NCBI GenBank assembly: GCA_002946415.1
Contig: NJPS01000013.1
Location: 248,001 to 312,000, forward strand
Direction: 5' to 3'
Length of the DNA: 64,000 bases
Source: Rutstroemia sp. NJR-2017a BVV2
Taxonomy: Eukaryota; Ascomycota; Leotiomycetes; Helotiales; Rutstroemiaceae
A program made the translations under genes and the position numbers. The notes below the pieces were generated by a model that had not been told where the DNA came from, did not search any database, and saw nothing but the letters and a program-made list of their open reading frames with translations. Below, piece after piece: positions 1-11,498 of the stretch; within the stretch, counting starts at the first letter, position 1, and every line of letters begins with the position of its first letter.

Positions 1-427
1 TTTGAGCAAGCTAGGCAAGTACGTCATCTCAGCTCGTTGCCAGACACGTATTGGAACCCTGCCTGGATATGCGTACGACCGGCTCTAGGCCTTTCATCCT
101 ACAATCCTTCTCAGCCAAAGATGGTTGATTCGATGAGCAGATGTCTAACATATCCACAAGAGCTGAGACACCCTTGGAAAACAAGGAAACCTCGTACCTC
201 CGTGAGAAGTCACAAGTCCCAACTTCAGCCACACCTACATGCACAAAAGCAGATAAGCGATAAGGAGGGGCAGAATGGAACACTAGCCTCTTACGAACTA
301 GCGCGGCATCGGGATAAATTTTAAGCGTGCCGACGGCGATAAAAAAAATATTGCGAGAAGGTCCAGAATTTCAATGCTGTTGTCGTTGCGCTGAGGACAA
401 GGCTTACAGTGCCTCAATTCGTCAACC
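1..427. other. Upstream region of BMS1, no supported gene
   Basis: The window opens in sequence that should contain the 5' UTR and promoter of BMS1. Open frames on both strands (for example 37-324 plus and 29-283 minus) have no recognisable domain and overlap each other. No tRNA-like or transposon-like structure was seen. Confidence 0.5.
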
Positions 428-3400
428 ATGGAAGACCAAAAGAACAGACCTCATCGTGCTTCCAAAGAGAAGAAGAAGCAGCAAGGAGGTTAGTGTGAAT
501 TTTCTAATGGCATTTGCGCATTCTAACAACACCGTAGACCGAAACCCCAAGGCGTTCAGTTTCGCAAACCCGGGAAGATTGGCAAAAACTGCTGCGCGGT
601 CTCACGATGTAAGTCAACAACTATACAGAAGCTGTGCTCGGTAACGCTGACCGCTCTAGATCAAAGAAAAACGTCTTCATGTTCCTCAAGTCGATCGATT
701 GCCGGAAGAACCACCGCCACGGCTCGTCACAATCGTTGGACCACCGGGTGTTGGAAAGACTACATTGTTGAAATCATTGGTCAAGCGATATGCGAAAGAG
801 ACACTCTCCGATCCCCAAGGACCCATCACAGTAGTTACCTCGAAACGACAAAGACTCACATTTGTAGAATGTCCTAACGAACTCGAAGCGATGGTCGACC
901 TTTCGAAAGTGGCGGACATCGTACTGTTGATGATTGATGGAAATTTTGGGTTTGAGATGGAGACCATGGAGTTCCTGAATATCTTGTCATCAAGTGGTAT
1001 GCCGGGAAATGTCTTTGGCATTCTTACCCATCTAGATCTCTTTCGAAAACCACAAACCCTCAAAGATGCGAAGAAGCGACTAAAAAATCGATTTTGGAGC
1101 GAGCTATACCAGGGCGCACATCTGTTTTATCTATCAGGGGTCATCAATGGACGATATCCGGACCGAGAAATTCATAATCTGTCAAGATTTATTTCGGTCA
1201 TGAAGAATCCACGTCCATTGATTTGGCGCAATACTCATCCTTACACAATTATCGATAGTTTCAGGGATATTACACATCCGACTAAGATTGAGGAAGACGA
1301 GAAATGCGATCGGACAGTCGTTCTGTCCGGATACCTTCGAGGAACCAACTTCGCCGCTCAGGGTCAAAGAGTGCATATACCAGGCCTCGGGGACTACACG
1401 GTGTCCAATATGGAAGCATTACCAGATCCATGTCCGACGCCATATATGGATCAAGCAATTGCGAAGGCTTCTGGGAAGACGGGTCGTAGACGATTGGATG
1501 AAAAAGAAAAGAAACTACATGCGCCAATGTCTGATAAAAGCGGACTTAAAATTGACGGAGACACAATCTGGATCACTCGCGAAAAGGGATTTAATTTCGA
1601 CAAGGAGGCAGAAGATGGAGAACGTGGGGAAGGAGAAGAAATGATTGTTGGGCTCCAAGGAGAAAGAAGACTACTTGGTGAAACCGAAGAGGGTGTACGA
1701 TTATTCAGTAATGGCGAGACTATCAAATCACTGCCGCAAGACGATTCAGGTCGCAAACACCCAAGATCCGCAAGATTTGTGGATGGTGATCAAGCCTCGG
1801 ACGCGGAGATGTACGAAGATGATGAATCCGTCAGTGGTGAGGAATTAGGCTCGGATGACGAAGCAGAGATCTCCGAGGATAAGCTAGGAAAGGCGTTCAG
1901 GAAAGACGAGGACAAACCTGGTGGTGATGTAGAGTTTGCCGACAGTGACTCTGATCTCGGCTCCATATCCGGTGATGACTTTGATGGAGAAGACGACTCG
2001 GAATTCGATGATGAGGAAGGCGCAGCTCGATGGAAGCAGAACATGTTAGAAACCGCTCGAAAACTTCATAACCAGAAGAGGTCGTACCGAACTGCTGATC
2101 TCGCAAAACTCATGTACGATGAATCCCTTACTCCAACAGAGGTATTACAGAGATGGCGAGGTGAAATCGAAGAGGAGGAGGAGAATATCGAAGACTCTGA
2201 CGATGAGGGCGAGTTTTTCAAGAAGACTGGTCGCGAAGATGCGGACAAATTCATGGAAGATCGAGCAATACCAATCCTTGATTACGAGGAACTGGAATCA
2301 AAATGGTCTATAGAGGACAATATCGAGCAACTTCGCCAGCGTTTTGCGACAGCGGACTTGCTGAAGGAGAAGGCCAATGGAAGTGGAAGCGATGACGAGG
2401 ATGGTGAAGGTGATGAGGAGGACGAGGATGACGAGGGAGACGGTGAGTTCCAAGATCTGGAGACTGGCGAGGAACACAAAGCAGAGCAACCAGATGATAT
2501 TGAAGCGGAGCGTGAAAAGAATGCTAGGAGAAAAGAGGAATTGAAGTTGAGGTTTGAGGAAGAAGACCGAGAAGGATTCAACAACGACAAAGCAAACGCA
2601 AGAAGAGAAGCCGGTGGGGACGAAGAGTTTGGCGAGGATGAGTGGTATGATGCACAGAAAGCCCAAATTCAAAAGCAGCTCGACATCAACAAAGCCGAAT
2701 ATGAGAACCTTGATGAAAATCAGAGAGTAAGCGTTGAAGGATACCGAGCTGGAATGTACGCGAAAATCGTCATCGAAGGTGTTGCATCGGAATTCGTCAC
2801 TCGGTTCAATCCACGAATGCCAATAATCGTTGGAGGGTTAACACCTACAGAAGACAGATTTGGCTTCGTTCAAGTCAAAATCAAGAGACATAGATGGCAC
2901 AAGAAAATCTTGAAAACGAATGATCCTTTGATCATTTCTCTTGGTTGGAGACGCTTCCAGACTCTTCCAATCTACAGTACTTCGGACAATCGAACGCGAA
3001 ACCGTATGCTCAAATACACTCCAGAGCACATGCATTGCTTTGGCACATTCTATGGTCCTTTCATTGCACCTAACACAGGATTCTCGTGTTATCAATCGTT
3101 CTCCAACAAGAATCCTGGATTCCGAATCGCAGCGACTGGTACTGTTATGACTGTTGATGAATCTTCCGAAACAGTCAAGAAACTCAAGTTGACTGGTACT
3201 CCTTACAAGATCTACAAGAATACCGCTTTCATCAAAGATATGTTCAACACTTCACTTGAGATTGCCAAGTTCGAAGGAGCTTCAATCAAGACAGTTTCTG
3301 GAATTCGAGGGCAAATAAAGCGCGCTTTAGCCAAACCCGAAGGTTACTTCCGTGCTACCTTTGAGGACAAGATCCTGATGAGCGACATCGTCTTCTTGCG

Positions 3401-3923
3401 AGCCTGGTATCCGATTAAACCTCACAGATTTTACAATCCAGTGACAAATCTCATCGGTTGGGAAGGTATGCGATTGACTGGTGAAGTTCGTCGGGATCAA
3501 AATCTACCCACACCGGAGCAGAAGAACAGTCTTTACAAGCCTGTGGAGAGAGTAACCCGTCACTTCAATCCATTACGAGTACCCAGAGCTTTGGCTGCTG
3601 AACTGCCTTACAAGAGCCAAATCGTACAGATGAAGAAACAAGGCAAGCAGACCTACATGCAAAAGAGAGCAGTCGTTGTTGGAGGTGAAGAAAAGAAAGC
3701 TAGAGACTTAATGCAGAAGTTGATGACTCTCCGCAACGAGAAAGTCGCGAAGAGGAAGGCGGCAAATGAGAAGAGGAGAGAAGTTTATAGGAAAAAGGTC
3801 TCAGAGAATGAGGAGAAGAGAGGCGAAAGGGAGAAGAAGGAGAAACAGGAGTATTGGAGAAAGGAGGGCAAGAAGCGTAGAGCTGATACCGACGGTGGTG
3901 GAGGTGGCAAGAGGCGCAAGTGA
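428..3923 (+). CDS. BMS1: Ribosome biogenesis GTPase Bms1
   Basis: Exons 428-488, 538-608 and 660-3923 give 1131 residues. Bms1 is a nucleolar GTPase of the small-subunit processome, needed for early 18S pre-rRNA cleavages together with Rcl1 (known of the family). The start lies in a short first exon encoding MEDQKNRPHR. Exons 2 and 3 follow introns of 49 and 51 nt and keep the frame. Visible in the protein: a P-loop GPPGVGKTT near residues 71-79, the family segment around LTHLDLF (G4-like), a long central stretch rich in Asp/Glu with low-complexity acidic runs, then the conserved C-terminal RIBIOP_C/DUF663-like half containing NPRMPIIVGGLTP and the ending region FNPLRVPRALAAELPYKS. The tail is Lys/Arg/Glu-rich and likely helical and RNA-binding. 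Length matches the usual 1100-1200 residues. The many Ser/Pro-rich open frames on the opposite strand are shadows of the acidic region. Confidence 0.95.
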
Positions 3924-4262
3924 GAGCGCTTGTAGGTTGTCGGGTCTGTGGCGTTCGTGGGTATAGAACCCCACTTGGAGTTTAAAAATGTACAAATATC
4001 TCAATCTTTCCAAATAGGTTGTTCTTAATGAATACTGCATTGATGATAGACACGATCCCGCTGTTCGGCAACTTTATCCGCCCTGTGAATTAGGCCGAGG
4101 TGCGGGGCGAGCGGATGTGGAGTCGAGCTTGCCCATACCCCGGAAAAGCTACGTAGGTCTCGTAGTAAATAACATTATCCTCAATTTTCTCTTTCAATTA
4201 ATATAATTATTTTCTTTGTGCTGCTCTGTAATATATACAACTAGAATTCTGTCGCCGCTATC
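3924..4262. other. Intergenic: BMS1 3' end to oxidoreductase promoter
   Basis: No gene seen. This 339-nt stretch should hold the BMS1 3' UTR and the promoter of the downstream oxidoreductase. An AT-rich segment (about 4165-4240) with TAATATAATTATT lies just upstream of the next start codon. Confidence 0.4.
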
Positions 4263-5507
4263 ATGCCTAAAGCAATTACAATGCAGAAAATCGAGGGCGG
4301 TAAACCCGGAAAAGTTTACTACCCGTTCGTCTCACCTCTATCCTATCCATTTTCTCGCACATGTAGCTGATAATACCATCACAGCCTCGAAATAATAGAG
4401 CATGCCACCCCCTCCCTCAAAGCCAATGACCTCCTCATTCAGATCCACTCCGCAGCTCTCAATCATCGCGATCTCTTCCTCCGTCAACACCTCTACCCCG
4501 CTCCTAGCTGGGACGTCCCTATGCTCGCCGATGCCTGCGGTGTCGTGAAGGAAGTCGGTTCGAACGCTGATAAGAAATGGCTCGGGAAGCGCGTGATTCT
4601 CACACCAGGCAGAGGATGGAAAGATGATCCTTTTGGACCAGAAGATCCTAAAGGGTATCAGATATTGGGCGGCACAAGTACAATCCCTATCGGTACATTG
4701 TGCGAGGAAGTAGTGATTGATGCGGAAGAGGTGGAAGAGGCGCCAGCGCACTTGGATGACGCGGAAGCAGCGGCTTTGCCGTTGACCGGATTAACTGGGT
4801 GGAGGGCTTTGATTACGAAAGGAGGGGAGGCGAATGGGAATGTGGGGGAGGGAAAAAATGTTTTGGTGACAGGGATTGGAGGAGGGGTGGCATTAAATGT
4901 GTTGCAGTTTGCGGTGGGGAAGGGGTGTAATGTTTTTGTGACGAGTGGGGATAAGGAGAAGATCGAGAAGGCTATGAAGATGGGTGCGAAGGGTGGTGTG
5001 AATTATAAGAGCGAGGGGTGGGAAAAGGAGTTGAAAGGGATGTTGGGGAAGGGTTCGTTGGATTTGATTGTTGATGGTGCGGGTGGTGATATTGTTAAGA
5101 AGTCGTTGAGGCTGATGAAGGTGAGTTTAAGCCTTTTTTTCGCTGTTGCTCTGATTTCTATCAGTGTCCTCAAATAGAATCATTACTAACAGAAACTAAT
5201 TTACTAGCCTGGCGGTACCATTGTTCAATATGGTATGACCGTTGGACCTCAGATGACTTGGTCGATGCCAGCAGTTCTCCTCAACTTCGAGCTCAAAGGA
5301 TCAACCATGGGATCACGTAAAGAATTCCGCGAAATGGTTGCCTTTGTCAATGAAAAGAAGATCAAGCCGGTAGTATCGAGAGTTGTGAAAGGCATCGACA
5401 ATCTCAAAGAGATCGATGAACTGTTTGACGAGATGAAGAACGGGAGTCAGTTTGGGAAGTTGGTCATTGAGGTCAAAGGCCAGAGTGGAGCTGCGAGTAA
5501 GTTGTGA
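4263..5507 (+). CDS. Zinc-type alcohol dehydrogenase-like MDR oxidoreductase
   Basis: Exons 4263-4324, 4385-5120 and 5208-5507 give 365 residues. It belongs to the medium-chain dehydrogenase/reductase superfamily, in the group annotated as zinc-type alcohol dehydrogenase-like YogA or quinone-oxidoreductase-like proteins. The N-terminal GroES-like fold is visible (IQIHSAALNHRDLFLRQHLYP, then ADACGVVKEVG). The hinge LPLTGLTGWRAL follows, then a Rossmann NAD(P)-binding loop in VLVTGIGGGVALNVLQFA. The classical four-cysteine structural zinc lobe is absent, so a zinc-independent NADPH reductase is as likely as a true alcohol dehydrogenase. The first intron (60 nt) must be removed because the first reading frame stops at an in-frame TAG. 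The second (87 nt) is supported by phase and by the MKPGGT junction typical of the family. Substrate is unknown. Confidence 0.85.
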
Positions 5508-6142
5508 TTTAAGATGCAGTATGACGGCGTCGACTGTAGACCTGCATATAGATTGACTCGGCATAGGTCAATGAGATGTGTCAGGGGGGCTCCCAAACAC
5601 CTATTTCCGGGCCCGTACATTCTTGTGTAACATAAAAAGTACAACACGCACGACTACAGGAATGTTAATCAGATCTCACATATGATTTCCCAACGGACTG
5701 GATCGGCCGTTGCCCTAAGCTTCATGTGATGGACTCCTTGCGAGTAATTTCTTTGGGTCTGGTTACACACTCTCTCCGGGGGAGAAAAAACAGGCTGATT
5801 GGGGACAATATGTTATTGCTGATTACTGATATCAAATGAATATCCCGGTTGATTCAACAAATTATAATGTTTTCATTATCCAACTATCTTTGCGGTATTG
5901 TTGTCAGCCTGTTATTTCTACGCCGGAGAGACACTGACCTCTTTCGATCTTGATCTGACGGCTCTGAGTGGATAGGTTCATGTATTTTTCCTTGCACTAG
6001 AGCAACCACCAACAATGCCTCAAGATGTAGTCATCAAAACCAACTGTCTGCACCGATTGGTAACTACCGACAGTCTTACAAGTGGAAAGTTCTCCGTAGC
6101 CCTTGTCCTGCACTTCTTTGTGAGATTTCAATCTTTGGCACA
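5508..6142. other. Intergenic, no supported gene
   Basis: About 630 nt between the oxidoreductase stop and the decayed hydrolase. An ATG-started frame of 79 codons (6015-6254) overlaps its right end but shows no family features, and I do not call it a gene. The sequence is otherwise unremarkable. Confidence 0.4.
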
Positions 6143-7354
6143 TTGTCATTGTATGATTGTCTTGGTCAAAGTCATGGATTCATTATTGCTAGATATTCGC
6201 TCACATCAACCTTTCAAGACGTTTTGGTTTCTTATTGCTCTAGGTCATCTATAATAAAAGCGATCTTCTGTTGCGTATATTATATATCTCCATCCACTCG
6301 ACCAGTTCACAAATGGACATACCGACAGTAACTTACCACTTCTCTCTTCCGCACCGCCCTCCATCACATAGCTACCCTCCGCTATCTCCCATCTATCTCT
6401 CTCCTTCCCGGCAGCGAAGCCGACCGTTTCCACCTCGTCCCCCCTTCCCGTCGCCCAAACCTCTACACCAGCGTTTTCGCATCACAAGCATCAATAGCCT
6501 CCCAAACCATAGGCGGAACATTCTACCCCACAACTCCTCCCGAGCCCCTTCCCCGCGAAAACACCATCGTGTTGCATTTCCACGGCGGCTCTTACCTATT
6601 TGGCTCGGGCCGCACATCTCAATGTGCGTTTGCTGCGAGTTTACTTACGTCTAACATCGCTACTTTTGCATTCTTCCCGCAGTATAGATTAACGAGGAAA
6701 GAATCGGGATATTTCCCGGCGGCGTTGCAGGACGCCGTTACGAGCTATGTGTGGTTGATTGATGTTATTGGCTTTGAAGCGCGGAAGATTATTATATCTG
6801 GTGATGTAGCAGGAGGGGCTTTGGCGTTGGGTTTGGTAAGATGGTTGGGGCAGCAGAGAGTGGGGTTGCAAAGTCCACCGGGATGTCTGCTTTGGAGTCC
6901 CCAGCTTGATTTAGCAGGGCAGATGAGTGAGATTGCGGATGCAAGGATACATTCGAAGACAGATTATCTGGAAGCTATAATGCTGAAATGGGCCTTGGAG
7001 TTGTATCTTGGTCCGAGATCCCAGTAATTTGGACGTGATCTGGGGAGGGATCAGCTCGCTAAATCCCATCATGTCTCCCCGTCTCGTCATCCTTTTGCTA
7101 CACCGATCGCAATATGGCTAATGGCGGGGAAGGCAGAGATCTTGCGGAATACTATCATGAAATTTGCGGAAATCATGTCTTCAGTAAGGGGCAATACAGT
7201 GGGTCGGTTTGAGACAGATGCCGCGCTGCATAATATATTCATGATGGGGGAGCGTTTAGGATGGAAAAGGCAGGAGGAGGATGCAGCTAAAGAAGCGGGG
7301 ATGTGGTTGAGAAAGAAGGGATGGACCGGAGCTGGAAGATGGGCACCAACGTAA
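6143..7354 (+). pseudogene. Broken alpha/beta hydrolase (HSL/steryl-acetyl-hydrolase-like)
   Basis: One reading frame carries an alpha/beta-hydrolase fold of the hormone-sensitive-lipase type across the whole span, but it is interrupted by in-frame TAA codons at 6329-6331 and 7025-7027. Family-like sequence runs straight through both breaks: upstream STRPVHKWTYRQ, between them the oxyanion motif LHFHGGSYLFGSG, and after the second stop a C-terminal part with AEIL, MKFAEIMSSV and a His in LHNIFMMGERLGW. Neither stop can be spliced out while keeping frame with plausible GT-AG borders. The nucleophile elbow, normally GDSAGG, reads GDVAGG here, so the catalytic Ser is a Val. No ATG occurs in this frame between 6143 and the first stop, so the true 5' end is unknown or lost. 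I infer a pseudogene. The 5' border is only where the frame opens; recognisable similarity begins near 6260. Confidence 0.75.
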
Positions 7355-7573
7355 GTGGTAGAACTATGGAGGGCGAAGAGAGCGAGAGGAGTGGTGATGT
7401 GCTGTTTGAGTGAACGCTGTCGTCAATTATTTTTGCGCTGGTACTGCATGAATTTAATGACTTTTGTATCTGCTTTCTCATATGTACAATTATATCTTAT
7501 GTCTATGTGCATGGGTATCGACCATCTCCTCCTTCACAGCTTTACATACAGCTCGTCATACTTCATCGCCTCG

Positions 7574-9030
7574 TCAAGAACTCTCCGACCCCTCCCCACT
7601 CTCCGTACTCTCGGCACTTTCTACCGCCTCCACTGGCACGAGCATATCTCTTGTCTCATCTCTACTCTGCTTTAAGAACGGGATCAACTGAGTTCCCCCC
7701 GTTCCCCTAAAATCTTTTCCGCCTTTCTTTGTCGTAGCAACTGCTAGATTCAATCCAGCATTCTCCTTTCCTGTAGCCTTCCGCGACGGGTTTATGATGT
7801 ATCGCGTTACGATTTGGATATGGATGTCTCTGAAGCTGGTCAGGGTCTCCACGGCATGGTTGTATGCTTGCGTTACTTCAGGGTCGCAGGCTGAGTGGGA
7901 GATATAGGTGTGGATTGGGGAGACGGCGGAGATGTGGTTGAGGAAGGCACGGTGGGGGCCAGGCATGTACTTGCGCATTTCCTGCGGTTGCGAGTTAGTA
8001 TCATGTTTTGATTCGACGAAGCAGTGAAAGGAAGAAGAAAAAGGAAAACCTACATCTAAGAACCCATGGCCACTACCACCCTCCTTCTTAACCTCTCCAC
8101 TCGCCGTACCCTTCCCCACTACCCCCCTAGTCGGCACATGTTTAACCCCCAACACCGCATCCCAGAACTGAATCAAACTACTCTGCGCATTACTCCCCCC
8201 GCTATAACATCTCCACTCGCCCTTCCCATCACCCTCATCATAAAAGACACCTCTCGGCAGGCCCGCCGCAGCCATATTCTTACTCCCAGCCAGAAACGGC
8301 CTAATGATATGATAAAATACTTCCGGATCACAATGCTCGTACATTCTTTTCAGGATCTCTCCGCAGTCTTTTATGCAGGCGGCGAACTTCTGTAAGCAGG
8401 AGACCAGGATAGATGGCTCGTTAGCGCGTACAGCGTCCATAGCGTCCAGCATGACTGGGATTATGCCCGCGCCCCGTGCTTCGATTGCGACGGAGACTAG
8501 ATAGAACCAGGATTCATCGGGGGTGGAGGTGAAGGTATGAACGGTGGAGAGATGTGAGAGAGAGGTGAGGTCTTGGGTAGGGGAGGTGCTGGTGAAGTTC
8601 CAGAGGTTGAGACCAGCGTATGTAGCGGTTGGGGGGAGGCCGAGGTGGGAGGACACTGTTAGGAAAGGCTTTGCTATCTGTGCTGGGAGGATCTGTGATT
8701 GTGTTAGAGTGAAATTTCCATGAACGGAGTGAATTTGCTTACTTCTGATGGCTGGCTGCCTCCCCAGATATAGGCATGTGTCATAAACGAAAGAAGATGG
8801 TATGCTCTTCTCCATTGAGGTTCTTCAGACAGACTTGATGTGTCCAGTATTGGCATAGCATCTGCACTCTGTCTCAATCTTTTGCTCTCCAATAAGTGTG
8901 GTATTTCGTCGACTAGAATTTCCCACTCCGGATGTGAGTCGAGCCGGGGAAGGGGGTTCGTGTCTGGTAGGAAACCATTCTTTTGGGATACCCCAAATTC
9001 GGCGAGGTTAATGTTCAATGGGCCGAGCAT
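7574..9030 (-). CDS. BNA2: Indoleamine 2,3-dioxygenase
   Basis: Exons 9030-8743, 8692-8054 and 7981-7574 (reading on the minus strand) give 444 residues. The enzyme is a cytosolic haem dioxygenase that opens the indole ring of L-tryptophan to N-formylkynurenine, the first step of the kynurenine pathway. Family signatures seen: the haem-pocket stretch SGGSNAQSSLIQFWDAVLGV, the segment EMRKYMPGPHRAFL, and FRDIHIQIVTRYI, whose His (about residue 363) is the expected proximal haem ligand. Introns of 50 and 72 nt are phase-consistent, and the second is needed to join GHGFLD to EMRKYMP. The C-terminus ends in a Glu/Ser-rich tail beyond the fold. It is divergent from kynureninase across a 605-nt shared promoter, which supports joint regulation. 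Length agrees with fungal IDOs. The yeast symbol is given by function. Confidence 0.93.
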
Positions 9031-9635
9031 CTTCGAGAAATTTATGAGTAAAAGTATTATAACAAACTAATGATAGACTGACAGAATGCTACTCAAGAGG
9101 AAAATTCTTATGCTTTTTGCTAGATAGAATGTGGCAGATGCTGGTAAAAAGTAATATATACAATAACCTTCGAATCACTGCCATCAAGAACAGTTTTCTA
9201 CTCCATCAAACTGCTATCCGAAATCATCCCATACAATGAACCTACCTTCGGCCACTTCCAATACACCGGCACTCATTCACCGCAGAGTGATACAATGCGC
9301 GTGATTGTATCGCGTAAGGTAAGGAGAAGAGTGGGTACGGAGCACGGATGCGGAAGCGGAGGAGCAACGAAAATTCCTTGGACCGACGGAAGGCGCTGAT
9401 AACGACGCCATCGTGCATTGTACATCGTGGTGAAAGAGAGAAATACGAGAGCTACAAAGTGTGTGAAAACGGACTTGGGACAGTTTTGGATCTCGATCAA
9501 ATCATCCAATTCTCTGAATATCATTCTTGCCTTGAAGAATTCATCCTGTTTGAGCTCTCCTGTACATTCCAGAGAGATCACCGCGAATAACAACAAAACT
9601 CACCCTACACCGCTCAAAGTACACACAATAGCAAT
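9031..9635. promoter_or_regulatory. Divergent promoter between IDO and kynureninase
   Basis: The 605-nt spacer separates the start codons of two enzymes of the same pathway transcribed away from each other. It contains several CGG triplets clustered at 9338-9390, including the decamer CGGAAGCGGA at 9351-9360. Such triplets are typical half-sites of Zn2Cys6 factors. Open frames within it (for example 9273-9596 minus) show no domain and are not called. Confidence 0.55.
9351..9360 (+). promoter_or_regulatory. Candidate Zn2Cys6 factor site CGGAAGCGGA, copy 1
   Basis: The decamer lies about 276 nt upstream of the kynureninase ATG and 320 nt upstream of the IDO ATG, preceded by ACGGATG. The same decamer recurs twice in the other divergent promoter of the block (17585-17594 and 17704-17713). 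Function as an operator is inferred from recurrence and from CGG direct-repeat character. Confidence 0.45.
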
Positions 9636-11176
9636 ATGGGATCCGTTGAACAGCCATCAATGAAGGTGGAAAAGCCATCATTTCCTTCCGAGGCCAACTC
9701 GTTGGAGTATGCGCAATCACTTGATGCGAAGGATCATATGCGCAAATTCCGAGATCAATTCATCATTCCCTCGAAAGCCAACATCAAAGCAACAAAACTA
9801 GTAAAGCCAGGTTTGTAACTTCTCTCCCAACAATTGCCAACCCCGCACCAGCACGTGATACACATATCTAACTCACGTTACAGGTCTCTCCGATGATTCC
9901 TCTATATACTTCTGTGGAAACAGTTTAGGACTCCAACCTAAATGCACAAAAGAATATCTCCAGGCTCACCTCGACACTTGGTCATCCATCGGTGTCCATG
10001 GCCATTTCCGCAACCTGGAAGACTCTCCACTCACACAATGGCAACTCCTTGCCGAACACGCCTCCAAGCAATCCGCGCCCATTGTCGGTGCCCTCCCCTC
10101 AGAAGTCGCGATTATGGGCACTCTAACTATGAACCTTCATCTCCTAATGGCCTCATTCTACACTCCCACACCTGAGAAGAATAAGATCATCCTCGAATGG
10201 AAAGCTTTCCCATCCGACCACTACGCCGTCGAATCTCAAATCCGCGGCCATGGCTACGACCCAGCCTCCTCAATGGTCATGATCGGTCCCGATGAAGGCA
10301 CATACGAGATCTCCACCGAGAAAATACTCCGCACTATCGACGAACATGCTGACACTACAGCATTGCTTCTCCTCCCCGGAATCCAGTACTACACTGGACA
10401 ATTCTTCGATATCAAGACGATTACCGCTTATGCTCAATCTAAGGGCTTGACTGTGGGATGGGATCTTGCTCACGCCGCAGGAAACGTGCCGCTCGAGCTC
10501 CACGACTGGAATGTCGATTTTGCAGTCTGGTGTACGTATAAGTACATGAACGCCGGACCGGGCAGTATTGCCGGAATGTATGTGCATGAGAGACATGGAC
10601 AGGTGGATTATAGCGAGGGCGAAGATAAGCCGAAGTATAGACATCGATTGATGGGTTGGTATGGTGGAGATCAGAGTTGTCGGTTTTTGATGAATAATAG
10701 TATGGTTCCCCTCACATTTACTACATACATAGAAGCCGATCTAACAAAAGAAAACAGAATTCCGTCCCTCACCCGGTGCATCCGGCTACCAAATCAGCAA
10801 TCCTTCCGTCGTTGATCTCACATCCCTCTGTGCAGCCCTCTCCATCTTCAACCAGACATCCATGAGCGAAATTCGCCGAAAGTCTCTCCACCTCACCGCC
10901 TACCTCGAGCATCTCCTTTTATCATCTAAATCCTCTGCTTTCCAGATCATAACTCCATCAGACCCAGCTGCGAGAGGTACGCAATTGAGTGTTCTGCTGA
11001 AGCCGGGGAGATTGGAGACGCTGTCGGATATGTTGGAGGACGCAGGTATTGTGGCGGATAAGAGGAAGCCGGATGTTATTCGAGTGGCGCCGGTGCCGTT
11101 GTATAATACTTATGAAGATGTTTGGAGATTTGTGCAAATCTTCGAGCAGGCGTTGGAAAAGTGCGAGAAAGCTTAG
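9636..11176 (+). CDS. BNA5: Kynureninase
   Basis: Exons 9636-9810, 9884-10699 and 10758-11176 give 469 residues. Kynureninase is a PLP enzyme of fold type I that cleaves kynurenine to anthranilate and alanine (or 3-hydroxykynurenine to 3-hydroxyanthranilate). Seen: [11 protein letters not shown] near the N-terminus, the PLP-aspartate motif [10 protein letters not shown] (Asp about 252), the Schiff-base lysine in [13 protein letters not shown] (Lys about 278), and GWYGGDQ followed by [20 protein letters not shown], which is rebuilt only when the 58-nt second intron is removed. The C-terminal [20 protein letters not shown] is also diagnostic. It shares a 605-nt promoter with IDO. If the neighbouring monooxygenase acts on anthranilate, this gene is more likely catabolic than a dedicated NAD-synthesis copy; whether another kynureninase exists elsewhere cannot be seen here. 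Confidence 0.95.
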
Positions 11177-11498
11177 TAGGGGGGCATATCTGAGGAAAGG
11201 GACATGTACATATTTTGGGTGGTTTGATTCTTGTATTTATCTTAGGAAATGATATTTATTATTCTTTCATGTGCTATGATTTGATTTGATTTGATTGTCA
11301 TAGAAGTTCCTGTGATTTACTTTCCATGATTTCATATTTAGAAATAAATACTTATATACAAGAATTTGTTATCTGTCGGGCTCTGACCAAGATTTCCTTC
11401 GCCGAATGTGGCATCCTCTAACACTCAGAGGACCACACAGCAAAAATATATTTCCTGCTTGATACATAAACCCTGGCAAATTTCCACCCTCCACATCC
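11177..11498. other. Convergent intergenic, AT-rich 3' regions
   Basis: 322 nt between the kynureninase stop and the stop of the wall-protein gene on the opposite strand. It is AT-rich, with a short TTTGATTTGATTTGATTG microsatellite near 11279-11297. It presumably holds both 3' UTRs. No gene seen. Confidence 0.5.

Noticed and set aside
1451..2672. Long Ser-rich open frames antisense to BMS1
   Set aside because: They mirror the GA-rich acidic coding region (Asp/Glu codons read backwards give Ser/Leu) and have no domain of their own.
6328..6371. Possible intron removing the first TAA of the broken hydrolase
   Set aside because: GT...TAG borders exist, but the 44-nt removal shifts the downstream frame away from the hydrolase sequence and deletes family-like residues.
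7024..7054. Possible 31-nt intron over the second TAA
   Set aside because: Too short for a fungal intron and not a multiple of three, so the conserved C-terminus would be lost.
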